Assembly: GCA_026999335.1 (NCBI GenBank) | Contig: JALTPW010000257.1 | Coordinates: 1-12,687 of the forward strand | DNA: 12,687 nt | Direction: 5' to 3' | Source: Chromatiales bacterium | Lineage (GTDB): Bacteria > Pseudomonadota > Gammaproteobacteria > SZUA-152 | Shown: positions 8,587-12,687 of the stretch, piece after piece | Layout of the letters: every line of letters begins with the position of its first letter | Numbering within the stretch: position 1 is the first letter of the stretch | Made by a program: the position numbers and the translations under genes | The notes under the pieces: model-generated | What the model saw: the letters and a program-made list of their open reading frames with translations, nothing else | Database searches by the model: none | Told to the model about the DNA's origin: nothing

Positions 8587-9687
8587 TTATTTGTGATTCC
8601 ACTGATACCGAACCTTAAGGTCGTTACAGTGTGTTGTTGGTAATAGCCCCTTGTGCTGTAACTGCCCGACAACGATGCCGGGGGCAACACCGATTTCTTT
8701 CGCGAAGCGTTGGATAGCGATCTTCGTGTAGCGAGGTTGGCACACAAAGGCGTTAAAAACTTTTCTGGGCAGCAGTTCCTGCTCGGCAAAGGCGTTGGCC
8801 TGAATTTCTTTTTCTTCGTCCAAGCCGTTTGCGCCTTCGATGAAAATCTCTTTCTTGCCATGCAGGAGAATATGGCCCGCCTCGTGGAAGAAGGTAAACC
8901 AGAGATGGTCGTTGGTCTTATAGCGAAGGCTTAGCTGAATAATGGCCTTGTCCGGGTTCACCCAACGGGTCGCCCCGCTCACGCCGGTTTTAGGCATGCA
9001 GGGGACAAAAACCACGGCAACACCGGCGGTGGCACAACGCTGCTGCATGGCGGGGACAAACTGTGCCGGATCGCTTTCCGCGGTGAGCGAGCGAATTTCA
9101 TCCAGTGCCGCGCGAAAAGCAGTTTTGTTGTAGGGTTCGCATTGGATGTTTGCTGCTTGTAATTCACCCTGTCGCAACCAGGCAGAAACGGCCTCGGCAT
9201 AGATTTCGTGTTTATTGTGTTGGCGGTAGGCTACAGCCACTTTAGGCCATATGCCCGCCCACTGATCAACGCTGGCGATACCAAAAAATCGCAACACCTC
9301 TTCAAGCTGCTGTTTTTTATCTTTGTGCTTTTGCAGCCAGCCCATTTTTGTCATGGCGTTTACCGGGATGCGTTTGAGCCAGTCGAGATCTTTTTCCAGC
9401 GTGGTCTCTTCTGCCAGACGTGCGCGGGTCTCTTGATAGTGAGCCTCCAGGTTGAGCCAGTATTCCACCGGCATCCCCAAGGAACGTTCCAGTTTAATGG
9501 CGGTTTCCGGCGTGATGATCACAGTGCCCTTGCCCTTGATGATGGCAATGATGTGCTTTTCGGTCAGGCCGGTGCGTTTGGCCAGCTCAGACTTGCTCAT
9601 ATTGCGCAGTTCGAGCTCGTACGCCAGCACCTCGCCAGGCGTTACTGTGTAGTCGGGGGCATATTGGTTAGTCGTTGCTTTATCCAT
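8587..9687 (-). CDS. HTH (HigA-like) regulator/antitoxin fused to an ImmA/IrrE-type metallopeptidase domain
   Basis: A 366-residue two-domain protein. The N-terminal part (about 14-80) is an XRE/HigA-type helix-turn-helix: VTPGEVLAYELELRNMSKSE followed by LAKRTGLTEKHIIAIIKGK. The C-terminal part (about 245-350) is an ImmA/IrrE (COG2856) peptidase domain with the zinc motif H268-E-A-G-H272 and a likely third ligand in the E292-E294 region (EKEIQANAFAEQELLP). Family members act as antitoxins, or as regulators in which the peptidase side cleaves or senses a repressor. The start is ATG at 9687, with GGAG (9695-9698) 7 nt upstream; a longer in-frame opening at 9744 would run far back into the toxin gene and lacks family similarity. 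The start overlaps the toxin stop by 8 nt, so the pair is translationally coupled. It is followed after 48 nt by mod, so it may also control the restriction genes (inference). All metal-binding residues of HEAGH are intact. Confidence 0.88.
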   Translation of the reverse strand: MDKATTNQYAPDYTVTPGEVLAYELELRNMSKSELAKRTGLTEKHIIAIIKGKGTVIITPETAIKLERSLGMPVEYWLNLEAHYQETRARLAEETTLEKDLDWLKRIPVNAMTKMGWLQKHKDKKQQLEEVLRFFGIASVDQWAGIWPKVAVAYRQHNKHEIYAEAVSAWLRQGELQAANIQCEPYNKTAFRAALDEIRSLTAESDPAQFVPAMQQRCATAGVAVVFVPCMPKTGVSGATRWVNPDKAIIQLSLRYKTNDHLWFTFFHEAGHILLHGKKEIFIEGANGLDEEKEIQANAFAEQELLPRKVFNAFVCQPRYTKIAIQRFAKEIGVAPGIVVGQLQHKGLLPTTHCNDLKVRYQWNHK

Positions 9688-10027
9688 GGGTGTTCTCCAC
9701 GCCAATAATCTTGATGGCAGTGATGCGGTTCCAGTCCAGCCCACCTTCCGGCCTTTTGGGTAGAGGATTGTTTGTGGGCTGGATAATCAGCCGGTAAGGG
9801 CCATCCAGGTCAAGACTCAGCTTTCCCTTTCTATTGCCTGTCAGTTCATGGCATCTGTGCGGTGGGCTATATGGCGGCGCAAACATGCCTAGGCTGGGGG
9901 CTGCCCTGAGTGCAGTTATCACCACCTTGATTCGCCTGGCGCGCGGCCATCCAAATGCCTTGAACATAGCCTTTTCTTCATTGAACTGCTTTTTCAGCTT
10001 GTTGCTGGCAAAGACTATATCGATCAA
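9680..10027 (-). CDS. higB: HigB/RelE-like toxin of a type II toxin-antitoxin pair
   Basis: A 115-residue basic protein that fits the HigB branch of the RelE/ParE toxins, which cut mRNA on the ribosome. Family signs: opening IVFASNKLKKQF, then HELTGNRKGKLSLDLDGPYR (60-79) and a closing IIQP strand, followed by ITAIKIIGVEN. The central segment (about 25-57) is somewhat longer than in minimal HigB proteins. The start is an unusual TTG at 10027: an in-frame stop lies just upstream, no ATG precedes the conserved region, and AGGT (10035-10038) is 7 nt upstream. The stop lies inside the start of the HTH-metallopeptidase gene (8-nt overlap); toxin-first order is typical of higBA. An imperfect palindrome and promoter-like sequence lie directly upstream, fitting autoregulation by the antitoxin. 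Toxicity is inferred from family. Confidence 0.82.
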   Translation of the reverse strand: MIDIVFASNKLKKQFNEEKAMFKAFGWPRARRIKVVITALRAAPSLGMFAPPYSPPHRCHELTGNRKGKLSLDLDGPYRLIIQPTNNPLPKRPEGGLDWNRITAIKIIGVENTHG

Positions 10028-10032
10028 AGCAT

Positions 10033-10048
10033 TTACCTAACAGGTTAA
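10033..10048. promoter_or_regulatory. Imperfect palindrome, candidate operator of the toxin-antitoxin pair
   Basis: On the plus strand it reads ttacctaacaggttaa: ACCT and AGGT arms around a 3-base centre, with an extra T spoiling full symmetry further out. It overlaps the toxin gene's ribosome site and the proposed -10 element, the usual place for HigA-type operators. The symmetry is short, so this is a candidate only. Confidence 0.35.
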
Positions 10049-10073
10049 TATAATTATCCAGCAATATCCACAA
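10045..10073 (-). promoter_or_regulatory. Candidate sigma70-type promoter of the toxin-antitoxin/mod operon
   Basis: On the minus strand TTGTGG (10068-10073) is separated by 17 bases from TATTAA (10045-10050). Each hexamer matches four of six consensus bases. It lies about 20 bases before the toxin's TTG start and overlaps the palindrome, which would allow repression by the HTH protein. The match is modest; AT-rich DNA gives such hits by chance. Confidence 0.33.
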
Positions 10074-10154
10074 AGCAGGACTTTCAGAGATGTTTCCCTC
10101 AACGCCCATCAGCCCACAAACAAGATAACTCATTGTAATTTATGGACATACTCC

Positions 10155-11111
10155 CTAAACAAGACGCCAGCGGACAGTGAATAGCCTTTCGTCACCTATC
10201 TGTGTCTGAAGTTTCTCTTCAATAGAGTCCAGGAGTTGATCCTTTTTGGTTTCTATCTCTCCCGCCTGCTGGTCGTACTCACGCCAAGCCTCATCACGCC
10301 GCGTCTCGATCTTTCTTGCCTGTCTTTGCAAGGTCAGTTTATCGGGCAGGCTGCTGGCCTGACGAATCTGCTTTTTCAGCTCTTTGAGCTGATCGTCCAA
10401 TTCTTTGAGGTTGTACTTCAAGCCCTTACGTTTGTCATCTGCCCAATTATCGAGCTTCTCCATCTCCATATCGAAGAACTCGGCATAGCGGGTTTCAACA
10501 GAGGCCAGTACTTCGGCTTTGCGGGCCTGATAGATTTTATCGCAGTTACTTTCTGCCTCCTTGACTTTGTTTCCTACGGAAGCAGGAAGCTGGAACAATC
10601 GCTGAACCTGCTCCTGGGACAGGAGTTCCCCAGATTCATCCCAGCCGATGAATATAAGGTGGTCTTCGCTATCTGCCCCTTGGATACTGAGCTTGTAGAG
10701 CGCGAGTTCGCCCCGTTTTCCAACTATCGGCTCAAGACTGATGGCTGACTGAGCATGCCCGGTGTAATCAAACCGGACGTGGTTGGTTGAGAGCTCCAAA
10801 TCGATGTAGCGTGCCAGTAAATGCTGCGCTAGGGGATGCCCTACCCGATAGGTATGGACGTCTTCGATGTTTTTGCCGAGTTCGTAGTCTCCAGTGGCAA
10901 TATGTGGTGCATCAGAGGGTGGGGAATTCAAGGTAAACCGGTAGCGCTGCGGATAGAACTCAGCATCGCCATCGAGCGCATACTGCGTGAGCCGCCACAA
11001 CATGTTGCTGTACTGATCCAGGTAGGCTTTGCTCTCTTGCAGATTCACTTTCAGTTTATCGTGGACCTCGGCATCGAAATTCTCGAGTAGCTGTTCACGA
11101 GTGCGATCCAT
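10155..11111 (-). CDS. C-terminal fragment of the SNF2-type helicase (coiled-coil region)
   Basis: A 318-codon open frame, MDRTREQLLENFDAEV onward, that matches the tail of the helicase and not an independent protein. It contains no helicase motif. Residues about 190-305 are strongly charged and heptad-like (KLDNWADDKRKGL, LKELDDQLKELKKQI, ETRRDEAWREYDQQA), fitting a coiled coil. The frame is open further upstream to the deletion point at about 11170 (INAQFEQLRLELDEQISEA), which shows that the ATG at 11111 is an internal Met. That ATG has only GAGG three bases before it, a poor ribosome site, so separate translation is doubtful. The stop is 127 nt before the toxin gene; that gap holds no gene I can support. 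Confidence 0.7.
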   Translation of the reverse strand: MDRTREQLLENFDAEVHDKLKVNLQESKAYLDQYSNMLWRLTQYALDGDAEFYPQRYRFTLNSPPSDAPHIATGDYELGKNIEDVHTYRVGHPLAQHLLARYIDLELSTNHVRFDYTGHAQSAISLEPIVGKRGELALYKLSIQGADSEDHLIFIGWDESGELLSQEQVQRLFQLPASVGNKVKEAESNCDKIYQARKAEVLASVETRYAEFFDMEMEKLDNWADDKRKGLKYNLKELDDQLKELKKQIRQASSLPDKLTLQRQARKIETRRDEAWREYDQQAGEIETKKDQLLDSIEEKLQTQIGDERLFTVRWRLV

Positions 11112-11151
11112 TGCCTCTGATATCTGTTCATCCAGTTCAAGCCGGAGCTGT

Positions 11152-12054
11152 TCAAACTGGGCATTGATGACGTTGCAGATAGTCCGAGACCCTATCGTAG
11201 AGGTCTTGTTCGTCCTGAGTAGGCCAGAACTCCTGAGTAATGGCTCGCCGGTTGGTGAATTTTACGTACTCTAGAACCTGCCGGCGTAGCGTACGGTGGC
11301 AGAGCGGCTTGAGCCGTGCTTTCAGCTCGGAAAACTGGTCGTCACTGGTTAGCCGTGCATACTTGGCTCGGAAACTTTTTTCGTCGCCAAAGGCATATTC
11401 GTCGATAAAACTAACCAGGCCGTAAAGCTCCATCAGGCTGTTCTGAAGTGGCGTCGCGGTGAGAAGCACCTTAGGGACATTTACCAGGGCTGACCGGAGC
11501 GCTCTGGCCGTTTTGTTTCCGCTCTTGTAGACATTCCGTAGGCGGTGAGCCTCATCAATGACGACCAGATCCCAAAGGGTGACCATGATCTCTTCAGCAT
11601 GACGAGCCGCGAACTGGTAGGAGCAGATGATGATCTTCCCATCGGGTTCAAACGGATCCCGTCCCCCTTTAATAGCAGCCTTGTAACTCTTGGCCTCAAG
11701 AATGGTGGAAGGGAGAAAGAATTTTTCCTGTAGTTCCTGAACCCACTGTTTACGCAGACTGGCTGGCATGATGATCATCGTGCGGCGCTTTCCCTCTGCC
11801 CACTTCTGAGAGAGGACAAGGCCAGCCTCGATAGTTTTACCCAAGCCAACTTCATCCGCGAGGATTGCACCTGATGAGAGAGGTGATTTGAAGGCGAACA
11901 GTGCCGCTTCAACCTGGTGAGGATTGAGGTCGACCTGAGCATCCACCAGTGTCCCGGCGAGCTTCTCCATGCTGTCGGCTGCACAACGCTTGGTTAGCTC
12001 ATGGGCATAGTATTTGGCGTGGTAGGGCGTGATCATTGGTCGGCAGCCCGCCAT
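11152..12054 (-). CDS. N-terminal fragment of the SNF2-type helicase (motifs I-III only)
   Basis: A 300-residue open frame with the first RecA-like domain of an SNF2 ATPase: DEVGLGKT Walker A (67-74), VVIDEAH motif II (164-170), LLTATPLQN motif III (197-205), then the SNF2-typical LKPLCHRTLRRQV (248-260). It ends with four frame-shifted residues (QCPV) after the deletion point. Without the second domain, ATP-driven translocation is not expected. Start: ATG at 12054 has AAGG (12061-12064) 6 nt upstream; the ATG at 12036 (MITPYHAKYYAHEL) is the other choice, fits the family's usual opening, and overlaps by ATGA the stop of a 28-codon frame. The gene starts 75 nt after the Fic stop. Confidence 0.75.
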   Translation of the reverse strand: MAGCRPMITPYHAKYYAHELTKRCAADSMEKLAGTLVDAQVDLNPHQVEAALFAFKSPLSSGAILADEVGLGKTIEAGLVLSQKWAEGKRRTMIIMPASLRKQWVQELQEKFFLPSTILEAKSYKAAIKGGRDPFEPDGKIIICSYQFAARHAEEIMVTLWDLVVIDEAHRLRNVYKSGNKTARALRSALVNVPKVLLTATPLQNSLMELYGLVSFIDEYAFGDEKSFRAKYARLTSDDQFSELKARLKPLCHRTLRRQVLEYVKFTNRRAITQEFWPTQDEQDLYDRVSDYLQRHQCPV

Positions 12055-12129
12055 CCCCTGCCTTCAGCCATTGTGCCCATTATTTCTTCCCCTAACACTA
12101 CCTTCAAACACGCGTCCATTAGCTCTCAT

Positions 12130-12687
12130 TCATACTGCCGTTCCGAACCCATTGACCGACTTCTTCTTTTTTAAGCCAAATCCACCCGGTTCGACTGTCG
12201 TCAGCTCATAACGAGTCGTTCTACCCCCGCCCGGTAGCGGGGTGATAATCCCCTTCTCAACCAGGTCTGAAAGGTCTCGGCTGGCCGTTCTGTTGGGACA
12301 CTGAGTAATCGCCTCATACTTTTTAGTCGATATACCGCCCTCGAAGCCCTTCTGGCCTTCGGCGAACACCCGCGACACCATCTTGGCTTGTCGGTCGTTC
12401 AACTGGTCGCCATAGGTGTCATAGAAGCGGGTCTTCGCCAGTACGAAATCCACCTCTTCCCTAGCGATATCCTGTGCTACGTTCACGGTGTCCGAGAAGT
12501 AATCCAGCCAACCGTTAATATCAAGGCTTCCTCTGCCCGCCTTCTCCAGCTGTCGGTAATAGACCTTCTTGTCGCCCTCTATCGCCGTGGCAAGACAGGC
12601 GGTGGTCGAATATCCGAGATACTGAGAAAGCGCATGGTCAGCAATGGCTCTGCCGACTCGCCCATTACCATCATCGAAGGGGTGGAT
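12130..12687 (-). CDS. Fic-family protein, C-terminal half (5' end outside the window)
   Basis: The last 185 residues of a Fic protein; roughly half is missing beyond the window edge. The visible part begins I-HPFDDGNGRVGRAIADH, which is the complete Fic catalytic motif (H2 through R10), so the enzyme should be active. Fic proteins transfer AMP or another nucleotide moiety from a nucleotide substrate onto Ser, Thr or Tyr of a target protein. About residues 97-162 (LNDRQAKMVSRVF through TRYEL) form a winged-helix-like domain with SRDLSDLVEKGIITPLPGGGRTTRY, a common C-terminal extension in SoFic-like proteins. It ends with a basic K-K-K-K stretch (GLKKKKSVNGF). An inhibitory alpha-helix motif is not in the visible part and may lie upstream. 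It precedes the helicase in the same direction; co-occurrence with the helicase suggests an old partnership (inference). Confidence 0.9.
   Translation of the reverse strand: MHPFDDGNGRVGRAIADHALSQYLGYSTTACLATAIEGDKKVYYRQLEKAGRGSLDINGWLDYFSDTVNVAQDIAREEVDFVLAKTRFYDTYGDQLNDRQAKMVSRVFAEGQKGFEGGISTKKYEAITQCPNRTASRDLSDLVEKGIITPLPGGGRTTRYELTTVEPGGFGLKKKKSVNGFGTAV

Larger units (their letters stand above)
10155..12054 (-). pseudogene. SNF2-type DEAD/DEAH helicase gene with an out-of-frame internal deletion
   Basis: The two pieces listed separately below are the front and back of one gene. The front holds helicase motifs I-III and breaks off at ...VSDYLQRH; the back resumes one frame over at about INAQFEQLRLELDEQ, the sequence expected after the second helicase domain in bacterial SNF2/RapA-like proteins of roughly 950-1000 residues. 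About 300-350 residues (near 1 kb) are missing, including motifs IV-VI, so no working helicase can be made. The join lies at about 11165-11180, where the frames cross within a few codons. There are no stops in either piece apart from the frame change, pointing to a recent event. In related islands an intact helicase of this kind accompanies restriction genes; its role there is not settled. An assembly error is the main other explanation. Confidence 0.8.

Noticed and set aside
9208..9708. A 166-codon open frame on the plus strand.
   Set aside because: It is antisense to the HTH/ImmA-IrrE gene and looks like a shadow of its codon use.
9978..10133. A 51-codon minus-strand frame starting at an ATG before the toxin.
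   Set aside because: No ribosome binding site, no family features, and it overlaps the toxin gene in another frame.
10236..10748. A 170-codon plus-strand frame rich in Leu/Phe that could look like a membrane protein.
   Set aside because: It is the reverse of the charged coiled-coil tail of the helicase; Lys/Glu codons read backwards give Leu/Phe, so the hydrophobic look is an artefact.
11152..11185. Programmed frameshift joining the two helicase pieces.
   Set aside because: No slippery heptamer or stem was seen, and a frameshift would still leave out the missing motifs IV-VI.
1..12687. Search by eye for CRISPR arrays, tRNA genes, transposase or integrase genes and strong hairpin terminators.
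   Set aside because: None was recognised; intergenic spaces are too short for arrays and show no GC-rich stem followed by a T run.

Overview
The window is a compact, entirely minus-strand defence island. Reading in the direction of transcription (high to low coordinates) the order is: 3' part of a Fic protein, a broken SNF2-type helicase, a HigB/RelE-like toxin, an HTH + ImmA/IrrE-like antitoxin/regulator, a type III DNA methyltransferase (Mod), a RhuM-family protein, a type III restriction subunit (Res), a RloC-like anticodon nuclease with an ABC-type ATPase, and the first 59 codons of an SbcD/YhaO-like metallophosphoesterase. The protein families and start signals suggest a bacterium, most likely a gammaproteobacterium of medium GC (about 50-60% in the conserved genes). 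I cannot name a genus from the sequence. No tRNA, rRNA, insertion sequence, integrase, CRISPR array or clear terminator was seen.

Layout by region. Positions 12130-12687 hold the Fic C-terminal half; the window opens inside the gene, right at the HPFDDGNGR motif. Positions 10155-12054 hold an SNF2-type helicase gene that has lost its middle, including helicase motifs IV-VI, and has changed frame at about 11165-11180. Both ends are still open reading frames. Positions 9680-10027 and 8587-9687 are a toxin-antitoxin-like pair that overlaps by 8 nt, with a candidate promoter and imperfect palindrome just upstream. Positions 6526-8538 (mod), 5475-6524 (rhuM family) and 2530-5475 (res) are packed as one translational unit: mod and rhuM are one base apart, and rhuM and res overlap by one base. 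Positions 207-2429 are the RloC-like gene, about 100 nt after res, with lower GC. Positions 1-179 begin a DNA-repair nuclease gene that may mark the island edge.

How the genes may work together. Mod and Res together would form an EcoP15I-type restriction-modification enzyme: Mod makes N6-methyladenine and carries the specificity, Res translocates and cuts. The RloC-like protein fits the known logic in which a tRNA nuclease guards a restriction system and is released when restriction is blocked or DNA is damaged. The toxin/antitoxin pair, the RhuM protein and the Fic protein could add further growth-arrest layers. That combined role is inference; the families, order and spacing are visible. 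The most notable points are the RloC-like nuclease (CPFC zinc-hook motif plus R-E-H residues) paired with a type III system, the RhuM gene placed between mod and res, the HTH-metalloprotease gene directly before mod, the AT-rich target-recognition segment of mod, and the out-of-frame internal deletion of the helicase. Every gap between genes is shorter than 300 bases.
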